Origin: Aestuariivita sp.
GTDB lineage: Bacteria; Pseudomonadota; Alphaproteobacteria; Rhodobacterales; Rhodobacteraceae
DNA: 64,000 nucleotides
NCBI GenBank assembly: GCA_018401465.1
Contig: JAGYKE010000004.1
Location: forward strand, 1 to 64,000
Reading direction: 5' to 3'
In this document: in pieces, positions 9,317 through 18,333 of the stretch
Numbering within the stretch: position 1 is the first letter of the stretch
How the letters are laid out: every line of letters begins with the position of its first letter
Notes under the pieces: generated by a model
Seen by the model: only the letters and a program-made list of their open reading frames with translations
The model's database searches: none
What the model was told of the DNA's origin: nothing
Program-made: the position numbers and the translations under genes

Positions 9317-9814
9317 GCGTTCATCCTGTTTTTGTCATGTTCAATAGCTTCCGGAAGTGCTGGACCTCCCTTAGCTAGATTGGGATGGAAATCTTCAGAC
9401 GCGCCGAGTGTTGCAACTGCCTTCTAGACGCGAATGCCCCGAAGATCGGGGCCGACCAGGCTATCGGCCGGGTAGCAAATGGTCGGGCGGATCGCACGCC
9501 GCGCCTCGGCATCGACCGGTGGGTGGAACTCTGGGGTCTGTGGTTTCATGGAACCTCTGTCCGTGCGCAGCTGTGTCGACATCACGCGATGTGATCGCAT
9601 CAGACAGCATCAAGGTGAAGGCGTAAATCATCGCGGGGCAGGGTGTCATTGATTTCCTTTAGGTTTTTCGGAGTTTCACCAACCATGAAACTGCCTGTCG
9701 CTTCCACAACTTCTCGAAACGCTTGATCCCTCGGACGATCCTTTTCAGGTTCTCCGTGTTCGCCTCGCCTTAACCGGACGTATGGATAATGGTAGATGTC
9801 ACCGGCTTTGCGGA
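9317..9814. other. Gene-free gap upstream of recQ-dprA
   Basis: About 500 bases without a supportable gene. It should contain the promoter of the recQ-dprA operon, but I see no clear -35/-10 pair or dyad. Short open frames here lack ribosome sites and family resemblance. Confidence 0.5.
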
Positions 9815-10027
9815 TCAGAGCCTGGCAAGCTTGACCTGTAGCATGTCTGCAAGCTCGTGGCGATCTTGCTCGGACATGTTGGTGAACGAACCAACCTTCT
9901 GGTTGGGACGGCGTCCCACAGACTGGGTCTTCGGGGCAGCCTTCGACGCACGAAGCTTAGAGAGGCGCTTGCCCATCTCAAATATGTCGTGCGACACGGA
10001 TTCTACGAATTTCAGCACTGCAGCCAT
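9815..10027 (-). CDS. Small hypothetical protein, 70 residues
   Basis: A lysine/arginine-rich, mostly helical small protein (begins MAAVLKFVESV, ends MLQVKLARL). The ATG at 10027 is preceded by AGGA a few bases upstream, which is why it is preferred over the in-frame start at 10069. I do not recognise the family. It lies between the recQ-dprA promoter region and an IS630 remnant, so it may be a leftover of a longer gene. Confidence 0.35.
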   Translation of the reverse strand: MAAVLKFVESVSHDIFEMGKRLSKLRASKAAPKTQSVGRRPNQKVGSFTNMSEQDRHELADMLQVKLARL

Positions 10028-10159
10028 TTCCTGACCCTTTTCTGGTATGAGTTTGGGGGCGCCAGCCACTCAATCAAGTACCTTGCACTGTCCGGGTTAA
10101 CACTGTGTGACCGCAGTGCTTGCGACCGCACAAATGCGGTCCTCCCCTACAAGTTCTTA

Positions 10160-10402
10160 TGGGTGATCGACCCGGTGCTGACCCTTTGGAGCCCGGCCTG
10201 TTGTTTTGGCCATGTTGATATTCACGGCCGTTTCGCCGATGAAAGCCAATCTTTCCAGATGAGGGGCCATGAAGGGCTAACGTCTGCCGATGCATGTGCG
10301 GCGCTGGTCGGCGACATCCTTGCTCTTCGGCTCAAGCGCCTAGAGGTCTTCTTATGTGTGACAGCTCGAGCCGGTGCAGAAGCCGGCCAACAGACAAGTT
10401 CT
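10160..10402 (-). pseudogene. IS630-family transposase fragment
   Basis: The minus strand reads LERLAFIGETAVNINMAKTTG and flanking sequence, closely matching the central part of the IS630 transposase at 24106-24600 (LERLAFIDETSLKTNMVKTTG). The nucleotide match continues to about 10402. Stops and missing ends show it is a decayed fragment. It is one of several IS scars in the island. Confidence 0.7.
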
Positions 10403-10443
10403 TTTCGAAGGCCGTAACTTTTTCTTTCCACAAGCGAAATTGC

Positions 10444-11385
10444 TCATAGCAAAAACCCAGTCAATATCGGAACACTCACAAGGCTCAAAACCAATGTTGC
10501 GGCAGCAAGCTTGGCGGCCAATTTCGCGTCGCAGCCGTAAGCGCCACACAAAACAACTGACAGTAGCGCGGAGGACATGGATCCCTCGATCATGAGGACC
10601 TCGCGCTGCCATTCCGCCGGGGATGCCAGCAGACGGATGCAAAACCACAGCATAAAAGGCATTGCAACGAGCTTGATGATCGCCACGCAAGTTGCAATTG
10701 TCACCAACTTCCTGACTTCTTCAAGCTGCAATGCCAACCCAGCGACGAGAACTACGAAAAAGGCATTTGAGCGAGCAACTATGTCGAACGGCTTCAGAAT
10801 AATGTCGAGCAGTGGATAAGCCTTCCCGGCAGTCATTAACGAAACCGCGACTCCACAGGCGAATGCAATGAAAATAGGCGACTTGAGATACCGAAAGGCA
10901 GACTGCAATGGTGTCTCATTTGAGAGGCTCTCGCCCCCGTAGTATATCGCGATCGCCGTACCCAGCGTAAAAAGCGCTGGCTGCACACCCAGACTGCTGA
11001 TGATGACGGCTTGCGTCAAAGCTTCCGTGTTGCCTGGAAAAACTTGCTCGACAACGGTGAAACCAAGACTCGATGAACTACCGAACCCTGAGGTCAGGAT
11101 AACCGCGGCTTTTCTGGGAGCGTCCAGATTCAGCCCTATTGCAACCAGCCAACCCAGGAAGAGACAAACCAGCGTAACAAAAAGCATGACGAGCGCGAGT
11201 TCGGCTTCGCTCCACACCAGGTGCGACTTGTTCAACGAGTGAAAGATGAGTGCCGGAAGCGTTACCCCGGTGATCAGCTTTGAAAAAAGCTTTCCGTGCG
11301 ACTCGCTGAGCAGCCCGGTCCGCTTTAAAGTCAGCACCAGACAGAGGAGCGCGAACAGGCCCAGAATGGCAAAAACGATAGGCAT
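10444..11385 (-). CDS. AEC (auxin efflux carrier) family transporter
   Basis: A 313-residue integral membrane protein with about ten hydrophobic segments. It starts MPIVFAILGLFALLCLVLTL, and the central SGFGSSSSLGFTVVEQVFPG region resembles the discontinuous helix of AEC/malate-permease proteins (YfdV/MdcF type). These carriers export or exchange organic acids or auxin-like compounds. The length matches the family (about 310). It is monocistronic, flanked by IS630 and repeat debris, with no linked enzyme, so the substrate cannot be guessed. It may be island cargo or a captured chromosomal gene. Confidence 0.8.
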   Translation of the reverse strand: MPIVFAILGLFALLCLVLTLKRTGLLSESHGKLFSKLITGVTLPALIFHSLNKSHLVWSEAELALVMLFVTLVCLFLGWLVAIGLNLDAPRKAAVILTSGFGSSSSLGFTVVEQVFPGNTEALTQAVIISSLGVQPALFTLGTAIAIYYGGESLSNETPLQSAFRYLKSPIFIAFACGVAVSLMTAGKAYPLLDIILKPFDIVARSNAFFVVLVAGLALQLEEVRKLVTIATCVAIIKLVAMPFMLWFCIRLLASPAEWQREVLMIEGSMSSALLSVVLCGAYGCDAKLAAKLAAATLVLSLVSVPILTGFLL

Positions 11386-11477
11386 GTCATTTTCCGACGA
11401 AGGAGTTATTTTTCTAATTTACCGTAAAAATCGAGCCAGTGTTCACAACGCATATTCAGCCACTGGTTTTGACTTTA

Positions 11478-11731
11478 CCCAAGTGGCATGCTGGCTGGCG
11501 TGAAGCTCGCTTGATTTTGCCCGCTGGACAAGCATTCTTTCCATCCGGCGTCTTCGGTCGCGCGAGCTGCTGGAACAGGACGAAGCAGATCGTTAAACCG
11601 ACATTCCCCAAGTGGTGTGCCGATTGACGTGAATATCGCCTGAATCCGACCGCTGGACAAGGGTTTTTCGCCCTGAGCGGCGCCTGCGGTCGCGCAGGCC
11701 GCGGACACTGGGCGGATCAGACCGCGAAGCC
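11478..11731. repeat. Two imperfect direct repeats, about 125 bp each
   Basis: Copy A (about 11478-11606) and copy B (about 11607-11731) share CCCAAGTGG at the start, then CGCTGGACAAG, TTCGGTCGCGC versus TGCGGTCGCGC, and a purine-rich end. They abut one another and carry no gene; a minus-strand frame crossing both is probably spurious. The remaining bases of the gap 11386-11818 hold nothing I recognise. Confidence 0.6.
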
Positions 11732-11818
11732 GCTGTTTCCTTGCCCGGCGGCGGTGTTTTTCAGCGCAGCGGGCAGACTTGTCCTGCCGCTTTCGTTCAG
11801 TTTGGGCGTGGATGGCGG

Positions 11819-12075
11819 TCATGCGCATGACGGAGGCGCTCGCAATCGGCGTATGGCGGCGAGGATGGCGCGCACCATCGGGCCGGTGACGGCCACCTCG
11901 GCCAGTTGGAAGGTGATGGCGCGGGCGTGGCGCACAACGCGGGCGCCGATCTTGATCAGTTTGAGTTGCAGGCTGGTCAGGGACCAGTCCGCCATCGCCT
12001 CGGGCAACTCGATGCAGCGTAGGAAGGTAGCTGGACTGGATAGCTCATGCCCGTCACGGAGCTCGAAGATCACCA
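11819..12075 (-). pseudogene. IS1380-family transposase, C-terminal fragment
   Basis: The minus frame reads MADWSLTSLQLKLIKIGARV, followed by VRHARAITFQLAEVAV, typical of the end of IS1380-type transposases (LREKLIKIGAKVVRHAR followed by QLAEVAV). Only about 85 residues remain and sequence upstream of about 12075 is unrelated, so the copy is truncated. Another IS1380 piece lies at 61392-61500. Confidence 0.65.
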
Positions 12076-12304
12076 GCAAACTGCCACTAAAACTGAACTG
12101 TGCTCTCCGGACCTCCGACCGTACCCGGCACCAGAAGACCCCCGCGGTCGAAGTTAATCCGATCTGCCCGGTGCAAGCCCGCACCCATCGAGTATTCCAT
12201 GAAACGCATTCGTCTTCGCCACCAACACGATGGCTCGTGACGGGCCCCCGGGTTACAACAGAGGAAGCAGGGGATGGCGCTCGGGAACGCGGGCTTGCAT
12301 GCCT

Positions 12305-12907
12305 TTACAGATACGGTGACGGCTTAATGTCAGAGGCGTCGACAGTGATGAACTTGCTCCGCTGCTCTACCGCCTCCTTGAACATGGGGATCCATGAAGG
12401 GCTGTACAGCTTGGCCGTCACGTAGCGAGGCGTTGACGGGTGCAGTGCGCAATACAGGCCGATATCCGGCGCAGACGATCGGTGACCACTGATGGACGTG
12501 ACGAGTCCAAATAATCCGCAGACGATATCGTGCGCCTCACAGGCGGGTTGATAGTACGCTAACCATTCCCAATGTTCATCGGTCATGTCGTCAAACGGGA
12601 ACCATAGATCATCCTCGTCAAACCACCCATCGTCGATCATGTGCCAATGCAACGGCTGACGCATGACGGCATATGCACCGTAACCCCAGATGCCGTCGAT
12701 CACTTCAGGTTTAACCAAGGGTCGAGGGGAGGGAGGCGCATCCGACTTGATCAACACCTGCCCAGAATGGCTGTGTTCGAAGTGCAAGACGCGGCGGAGA
12801 TCTGGTTTGCTTTCGCCATCCACCCAGCTCTCAGCGCCGGGGTACCCAAATGCCTCCGAGGCTGCGGCGGCCATTAGAGATGCTTGCAGGAATAATCTTC
12901 GTTTCAT
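12305..12907 (-). CDS. Exported hypothetical protein with Tat-like signal
   Basis: A 200-residue protein starting MKRRLFLQASLMAAAASEAFG, a twin-arginine-like signal (RRLFLQ) with a short hydrophobic stretch. The ATG at 12907 puts the RR pair at residues 3-4; an upstream in-frame start at 12949 would bury it. The mature part is rich in Trp, His and Asp (HWHMIDDGWFDEDDLWFPF) and contains four Cys. I do not recognise the family. No partner gene is adjacent. Confidence 0.6.
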   Translation of the reverse strand: MKRRLFLQASLMAAAASEAFGYPGAESWVDGESKPDLRRVLHFEHSHSGQVLIKSDAPPSPRPLVKPEVIDGIWGYGAYAVMRQPLHWHMIDDGWFDEDDLWFPFDDMTDEHWEWLAYYQPACEAHDIVCGLFGLVTSISGHRSSAPDIGLYCALHPSTPRYVTAKLYSPSWIPMFKEAVEQRSKFITVDASDIKPSPYL

Positions 12908-13217
12908 GGTAGGTCTCCTTGCGCCCACAAGAGCGAAGCAGATCCACAATATCGGGGAGAGAACTCATTTTTTGCCAACGGCCACATCCCTTTATGGAAA
13001 CCACCTTGCCGAGTGAGCAGGTTGGTGCGGACTAAGTCCGGCTCTTGATGATGTTGCGAGCAATAAGCGCGCCGTGGTCGGAAGTCAACACACGCAGTGT
13101 CCGCTCTCGTCCAGCCTGCAACTGGAGGAGTGGGGCAGCGGAGGCGCTGGACCTCGTAGAATTTTTTCGCCGGTATCCGGTCTGCGCTTCCGTCTTGGTA
13201 CAGACGTGCCCCCCGGT

Positions 13218-13238
13218 CCCCTCCACTCCCGGGAGGGG
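13218..13238 (-). terminator. GC-rich hairpin after the recombinase gene
   Basis: CCCCTCC and GGAGGGG form a 7-bp stem immediately after the stop of the serine recombinase (13241). There is no T-tract, so it is at best a weak terminator or RNA stabiliser. The surrounding gap 12908-13240 shows no gene. Confidence 0.35.
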
Positions 13239-13240
13239 CG

Positions 13241-13789
13241 CTAGGCCTCAGCCTGGAGCAGCTTGTAGACGGTGGCGCGCCCAATCCCGAGCTCGCGGGC
13301 GATGGCCGTGGCGCCATGGCCGGCGGCGCGCAGCTCCTTGACCCTTGCCCGATCGATTGTGCGGGGGCGGCCCTTGTAGATCCCCCTCGCTTTCGCGGCT
13401 TCTATGCCCGCGCGCTGGCGTTCCTTGATGAAGGTCAGCTCCATCTCCGCGACCATAGAAAGCGTGGTCAGGATGATGCGACCCTCCGGACGGGACGTGT
13501 CGATGTCCGGTTCCAACACCCGTAGCGACGCGCCCTTGTCCTCGAGCTCCTTGACCAAGTTAAGCACGTCACGGGTGCTGCGCCCCAGCCGGTCGAGCTT
13601 TATGACGGTCAGGGTGTCGCCGGCCCTCAGGAACGTGATCAGGTTGTCCAGCTCGGCGCGACCTTCGCGGCTTCGACCGGAGCCGATCTCCACCCGCACG
13701 ATTTCGCACCCCGCCTGTTTGAGGCGTTCCTCTTGCAACTGGGTGGACTGCGATGCCGACGACACGCGCGCGTAGCCGTACGTTGCCAT
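13241..13789 (-). CDS. Serine recombinase (resolvase/invertase)
   Basis: A 182-residue protein. The catalytic domain opens YGYARVSSASQSTQLQEE with the nucleophilic serine in RVSS. It contains KLDRLGRSTRDV, the conserved arginine cluster, and ends with an HTH_7 domain (AIARELGIGRATVYKLL). The size and layout fit Tn3-type resolvases or Pin-like invertases. The ATG at 13789 has GGAGAC upstream. No transposase is adjacent and no obvious res or inverted crossover sites are seen nearby, so it may be stranded from a lost transposon or act on an unseen invertible segment. Confidence 0.88.
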   Translation of the reverse strand: MATYGYARVSSASQSTQLQEERLKQAGCEIVRVEIGSGRSREGRAELDNLITFLRAGDTLTVIKLDRLGRSTRDVLNLVKELEDKGASLRVLEPDIDTSRPEGRIILTTLSMVAEMELTFIKERQRAGIEAAKARGIYKGRPRTIDRARVKELRAAGHGATAIARELGIGRATVYKLLQAEA

Positions 13790-13832
13790 GACTGTCTCCT
13801 TGATCTCTAGACCATGAGACAATCAATGTTTC

Positions 13833-14292
13833 CTAATGCAAAAGCAAGCCAAAAGAGACGCGTTTGGGGACAGGCGTAGACGCTGCCTTTGAGTATACGC
13901 CAAAGATACAGTCGGTTGGGCTACCTGCCACTGCGTTCCTTGTTGCGAGCCGCGGTATATTTTGCATGATCCGCGCGCGCGGGCGCGGGTCGAGTCCGCG
14001 TGCGTGCGCGAGGGCGTGTTGCGCGACAGTGCTCGTGGAAGACGCTTTTCGGGCTTGCCGGACATCCACGTAACTGGCGTTGTATCCACCCCGTTTTGGG
14101 CTGCACCGTTGCTTTTCCTTGATGTCAACTTTTATCGGGGAACATCAGGGACACTTGGGACACGTTTTCCCACTGCATCTTCCCTGGCAAAAAAACATTT
14201 TGGAGGGGGATGTATGATGAAAAATATGTTTTTTCCAGTTCTAAGAGCAGTAAGGAAATGCGTCCCAAGCGTCCCACCCCACAGCGTTGGCT
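13833..14292. promoter_or_regulatory. Non-coding region with inverted iteron-like repeats after the primase gene
   Basis: No gene is supported. GGGACACTTGGGACAC (14148-14163) and its inverted relative (14260-14275, reading GGGACGCTTGGGACGC on the minus strand) form a divergent pair; each is two copies of GGGACRC spaced by TT. Between them lies an inverted repeat, AAAAAACAT near 14188 and ATGTTTTTT near 14226. The layout resembles a replication cis-region such as the crr of P4-type satellites, next to the primase that would act on it. An alternating purine-pyrimidine GC tract lies at 13970-14015. Confidence 0.5.
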
Positions 14293-16764
14293 TCAGAAAA
14301 AACATCTCAGTGTAATCCCGGTCACGTACCTGGTCGATCCTGCTTTTTGCGCACCAAAGCCCAACCGAGTGAGTCGGTCACGCAACCCCTTTTGGCTCAT
14401 GGTCTGACGGATACCGTTCTGGTTAGCCCATTCTTTATAGACCCGGTATACATCGCCGATGGCTGACCGCATATCTGTGCCTGTCCGACACGCCTCCTCG
14501 ACAAATTGGGCCACTTGGTCGGCCTCGAGTCGCCACTCGGTTTTCGCGAGTTCACTGGATGCCGGTACTGTAAATCCATGAACCACGCCGACCGCATAGG
14601 CGTTCAGCGCCATGTTCAGAATGCCAGGCAATTCGGCGAGAATTTTTTCCTTTAGCAATGGATCCTGTTCTTCTTTGGTGAAGACACGGTTGAACTGAAG
14701 GATCGTCGCCCGCCTGAACAAAGCCTGAGAAAAGTCACGTGTGTGCGGCATATGATTTGTTCCGAACCAGCATGTTGCAAACGGACGCATCACGAACGGA
14801 TCACGATGCTTGTGTTCAACGGTCGCTGGTTCGCCTGATGTGATTGCCTTCAGTTCTGCATCGGCGATTACCTCACCCTGCTTAAGTTCCGTCACGATGT
14901 TTGCCAGCTTCTGATGCAGGTGCGCTCGTTGAAATCGGTTGTCAAAGTTGGATGGCTGCACCCCTGCCACATTGCCTGATCCCAAAAGGCCCTCTAAGAT
15001 CGCCAGAAGCACACTTTTTCCGTTAGCGCCTGGGCCGATTAGCATGACAAAGCGTTCGTGCCTAGCATGGCTCATCAGGGTGTAGCCCATCAATTCAAGG
15101 ACGGCGGAGATCTTCTCCTGTTTGTCACTATCATCACGGAAAACTTCATTAAGGAACGTCCGAAACAGTGGCGCGTCGCTTTGCTTGTCATATGCAACTG
15201 GGATCTGGGTTGTTCTGTAGTTCTCCCGGCAATGCGGCTGGAGCTGCCAATTGAAGGTTTTGTCCATGGCCAGTTCGCCGTTCATACAGTTCACAGTTTC
15301 CGGATTTCCAAGATTGAACTCGTGTTTCGAACGATAAATCTCCGACTTGAGCACGTCGCAGACGCTGTTGACGAGACTTGCGGTGACGTCAATCCGTGGT
15401 TCCTCGTCAACGCGTGTTTGAATGACTTGCTTAATCGCGCGGTCGTCTTGTAGCACCCACACTCCACGTTCTTGCCAACGCCAAACGAACCCTTCGGCGC
15501 AAATGATATTCTCAAGCCCTATCTGCTCCAAGGCCATGCGGGCAATGTCGAGATGATCAGGTGCGGGGCTTGCATGCTCCAGTGCTGTGTGTTCGCGGAT
15601 AGTGGTGAGCGAAACTCCTGTCGCACTCTTTATTGCGCGGTAGATTGCATCCCGTCGCATAGGTTTCAGCGCCGCGCTCGAAGAAACGATAGCCTCCATG
15701 TCTTCGATCTGTCCCGGCATCAATGCCTTGGCGGCCTCAAGCAGTTCCTCATAGCTGCGCAGGCTTGGTTGCTCGGGCTTTATTTGCATTCTCAGTGTTT
15801 GAGCATAACTGCGGACCGCTGCAGAAAAGTTGCCGCCGTGCTCGAAAGCGACAAAGAGATCGAATGCGTCTCCGGAGCGGATGCCGCCTTTGGTTTCAGC
15901 ACCTATACCTGCTGCTGCATCACTCCCTGAAAGGCTGCGCCAACGGTCGCCAATCACCTGGACATTGGCAGACCCAGTTCCACTCTTGGGGCTTGTCCAG
16001 TGAGCCTCGCGACGGTGCGTGTAGCCGTAGCGACGCATCAAATCCGTGAGATTATTTGCCTCGTTGAAAGCTTCCACGACATAGCCTTTGTGTAAGTCAA
16101 TCTTTTTCCCGACCAAGGGCTTCGCCCGCTGCGACAAAGGCAAAGGCTGTTCTTCCGGCCCGAACTTGTCTGCAACCAAAGCCAGGAAATCGGCTAACTC
16201 GTCCGACGAGACATAGGGAAGATCCTCGGCTCTCCCGTTGTCTACGTTCATTGGATCAAGGGCACGCCAATGATAAGGTTGTTTGGTGTCGGGGTGAATC
16301 CCATAGGCAACGAATTGCTGCCCGGTGGTCAAGATCTCGACTTTTTCGTCTTTTTGCTTTCCGTTGTTTTGCCGCGGGGACTTGCCGGTCGGCCTTATTG
16401 ATTGGACTTTCTTCGTTGCGCCTTCGTCTGTTTTGAACGGGATCCCAACCTTCGGAGCCTCGCCGACGCGCTGCATCTTGCGGCCGCGATCCCCAAACCG
16501 CTCATTCCATTCGGCAATAATCTCTGACACTACGCTTTCGCAGTAAACGTCGATGTCTAGCAATGCCACCTGTGCGTCTCCGCAGCGGATGCCGACGTTC
16601 ATGCCCGGCAGAAAATCATCCGCGGAGAATGACTTGTTGGGCCAGTCCTTGGGTATTGGGCGCTTCTCACCCTTGGCGACAGGGACCGGCGCGTAGCCAT
16701 TCGCGATGAGGGCAGCTGCAATCTTCGATGCATCGTAGCTGGGCGTATTTTCGTCAAAGTCCAT
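14293..16764 (-). CDS. P4-type primase-polymerase/helicase
   Basis: An 823-residue replication protein. The N-terminal prim-pol-like domain contains PVAKGEKRPIPKDW and LLDIDVYCES (acidic metal-binding pair). A D5_N-like middle region follows, and then an SF3 helicase core with GPGANGKS near residue 578 and a later CWFGTNHMP sensor segment. Phage satellites and integrated plasmids use such proteins for self-replication. The ATG at 16764 has GGAG 8 nt upstream; an earlier start at 16809 is possible. It lies downstream of small genes in the integrase-to-primase module and just before iteron-like repeats. Confidence 0.88.
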   Translation of the reverse strand: MDFDENTPSYDASKIAAALIANGYAPVPVAKGEKRPIPKDWPNKSFSADDFLPGMNVGIRCGDAQVALLDIDVYCESVVSEIIAEWNERFGDRGRKMQRVGEAPKVGIPFKTDEGATKKVQSIRPTGKSPRQNNGKQKDEKVEILTTGQQFVAYGIHPDTKQPYHWRALDPMNVDNGRAEDLPYVSSDELADFLALVADKFGPEEQPLPLSQRAKPLVGKKIDLHKGYVVEAFNEANNLTDLMRRYGYTHRREAHWTSPKSGTGSANVQVIGDRWRSLSGSDAAAGIGAETKGGIRSGDAFDLFVAFEHGGNFSAAVRSYAQTLRMQIKPEQPSLRSYEELLEAAKALMPGQIEDMEAIVSSSAALKPMRRDAIYRAIKSATGVSLTTIREHTALEHASPAPDHLDIARMALEQIGLENIICAEGFVWRWQERGVWVLQDDRAIKQVIQTRVDEEPRIDVTASLVNSVCDVLKSEIYRSKHEFNLGNPETVNCMNGELAMDKTFNWQLQPHCRENYRTTQIPVAYDKQSDAPLFRTFLNEVFRDDSDKQEKISAVLELMGYTLMSHARHERFVMLIGPGANGKSVLLAILEGLLGSGNVAGVQPSNFDNRFQRAHLHQKLANIVTELKQGEVIADAELKAITSGEPATVEHKHRDPFVMRPFATCWFGTNHMPHTRDFSQALFRRATILQFNRVFTKEEQDPLLKEKILAELPGILNMALNAYAVGVVHGFTVPASSELAKTEWRLEADQVAQFVEEACRTGTDMRSAIGDVYRVYKEWANQNGIRQTMSQKGLRDRLTRLGFGAQKAGSTRYVTGITLRCFF

Positions 16765-16871
16765 CGGGTAAACTCCATGGTTTACGCCGCGCGCGATCGT
16801 TGCTACCATTTATGGCATCGTTCCAAGATACCATTCACCGTCGGCTCGCAGATCGCGCGTCGGCGGTGTTT

Positions 16872-17270
16872 TCATGTTGATGTGTTGCCTGCTGGGAACG
16901 GCGGCTCTGCGCCACTCACCAGCGCGTCAGTAATCATCCGCCACGCCTGCTCCGGTTTCTCGGGCAGACCGAGCAGAGCGGGCTTGTTGGCCTCTGAGAG
17001 CCGCCCTGACCGTTCGTAGAACCCGATCAGGCCCTTTCGGGATGTCAGGTAGCCCAAAGCGCGCCATTCGTCTCCACGAACGCACTGGTAGAGGCGCTGC
17101 ACGATGTACTGCAGGCCGGTGCTGCACGCGATCACCCGGTGCGTCGAGCCGTCGGTTGCGACGACGCCGAAGTAGTTGGTGTCGCCCTCGCGTTTCGATA
17201 GTCCCCGCTCGAGACAGGCGTCAGAGATGGCTGCCAAGGCGGGCAGTTTGGGGTGCAGATCCTTTGGCAT
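16872..17270 (-). CDS. Hypothetical protein in satellite module
   Basis: A 132-residue protein, beginning MPKDLHPKLPALAAISDACL and ending PPFPAGNTST. No domain is recognised. Its ATG lies 2 nt after the stop of the small HTH gene, so the two are probably co-translated. The position between the HTH gene and primase is typical for accessory genes of integrative elements. Confidence 0.65.
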   Translation of the reverse strand: MPKDLHPKLPALAAISDACLERGLSKREGDTNYFGVVATDGSTHRVIACSTGLQYIVQRLYQCVRGDEWRALGYLTSRKGLIGFYERSGRLSEANKPALLGLPEKPEQAWRMITDALVSGAEPPFPAGNTST

Positions 17271-17272
17271 GA

Positions 17273-17509
17273 TCAGCCCTCCGCCTGCTTATAGGCGTAT
17301 GCTTCGGCCAGCTTGCGTTCAGCAACTTCCAAGACTTCGTCAACACTGTACACGCAGGTCTTGTTTGGCCTGCGCACAGTCAGGGGCCATTTTTCGATAG
17401 TCCGGTGACTGATGGGAAAACAATGATGCGTGACGATCGCGGCGGCGGTCGGCCGATCAGCGTAAGCGGGCAGCGGTTCGCCCGGTTGCCAGTTTGATTT
17501 CGGGGCCAT
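17273..17509 (-). CDS. Small HTH protein (AlpA/excisionase-like)
   Basis: A 78-residue protein with a helix-turn-helix-like core (TAAAIVTHHCFPISHRTIEKW) and a short C-terminal helix. The fold and length suit AlpA/Xis-type regulators that control integrase or excision in P4-like elements. The location, between integrase-side genes and the primase, agrees. The identity is inferred from size and position more than from a specific signature. Confidence 0.6.
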   Translation of the reverse strand: MAPKSNWQPGEPLPAYADRPTAAAIVTHHCFPISHRTIEKWPLTVRRPNKTCVYSVDEVLEVAERKLAEAYAYKQAEG

Positions 17510-17582
17510 TTTGCACCTCGTTGTTTCAAGATGCGAAATACCTAACAGACGATTCGGAGCCGCCCCCGGATGTCCCTAAAAT

Positions 17583-18104
17583 TCAAGTTTCTGGCGGTTC
17601 CTCACGCTCGAAGCGGCGATATGCTTGCCATAAATTGTCAACCTGTAAGGGGGTTAGGCCGATTCTTGCTGCAACTTCGGTTATGATCTGTGTCCGCGCT
17701 CCCTTTGAGGGCTTGTTGGAGATTTTAACCAGACGCATAGGGGTCTCGCTGGTGTCAGCGACACCGTCACTTTCTTCGGCATCACCGGCAACAGCAGGGT
17801 TTGGCTTTTCCGCATCGCAGGTGTGAAGGCCCTCCAACTCTATCTCGATATCGGCACTATGTTGCTGTCCGGTTGAAGAGCTTCGCCACTCGCCGCGTTT
17901 CTGGACGGGTATTTGGTTTGCCTTTTTCCAAACCTCGATGAGCTCAGTGCGCTCCGAAAAAAGTTCTTGTCGGGCGGCTTCATAAGCATCTGTTTGAGCT
18001 TTCCGCCACCGGGCTTCGCAAGCTTGGCCAACGCGAAGCACGTCATCAAAAGACCATTTTCGCGGACGGCCTGCCCCCGGGCGGTTGCCGCCATGCCCGC
18101 TCAC
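17583..18104 (-). CDS. Hypothetical protein with GNRPGAGRPRKW motif
   Basis: A 173-residue protein with an N-terminal glycine/arginine/proline DNA-binding-like motif (GNRPGAGRPRKW) as seen in many phage terminase-small-like and KfrA-like proteins. A charged helical middle and a short C-terminal domain (ARIGLTPLQVDNLWQAYRRF) follow. The GTG at 18104 overlaps the integrase stop (GTGA) and has GGAGAG upstream. A second GTG at 18131 is possible. The function is unknown; it is coupled to the integrase gene. Confidence 0.65.
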   Translation of the reverse strand: MSGHGGNRPGAGRPRKWSFDDVLRVGQACEARWRKAQTDAYEAARQELFSERTELIEVWKKANQIPVQKRGEWRSSSTGQQHSADIEIELEGLHTCDAEKPNPAVAGDAEESDGVADTSETPMRLVKISNKPSKGARTQIITEVAARIGLTPLQVDNLWQAYRRFEREEPPET

Positions 18105-18333
18105 ACCCAACTCTCCAGCAGCGACTGCCACCTCTTCATGGCTTCCCGTCGCTTCTCAAGGTTCTTAGCGTGCTGGTAATGACGCATTACACCGCTGCGC
18201 GTGGCAGACTGCTTGTGGTTAAGCAGGCTGTCGATGACAGTCTCTGAGACATCCGTGTGCTCCGACATCAGTGTGGAGAATGTGCGGCGCAGGTTGAGCT
18301 ACTCCCCAACTCTTGGACAGATTCCCGGGTTGA

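Noticed and set aside
11475-11828. 117-codon minus-strand protein across the direct repeats
   Set aside because: It is made of the repeat itself with no ribosome site; likely non-coding.
13823-14128. 101-codon minus-strand frame after the primase region
   Set aside because: Low-complexity Arg/Thr-rich product over a GC-alternating tract; no ribosome site or resemblance.
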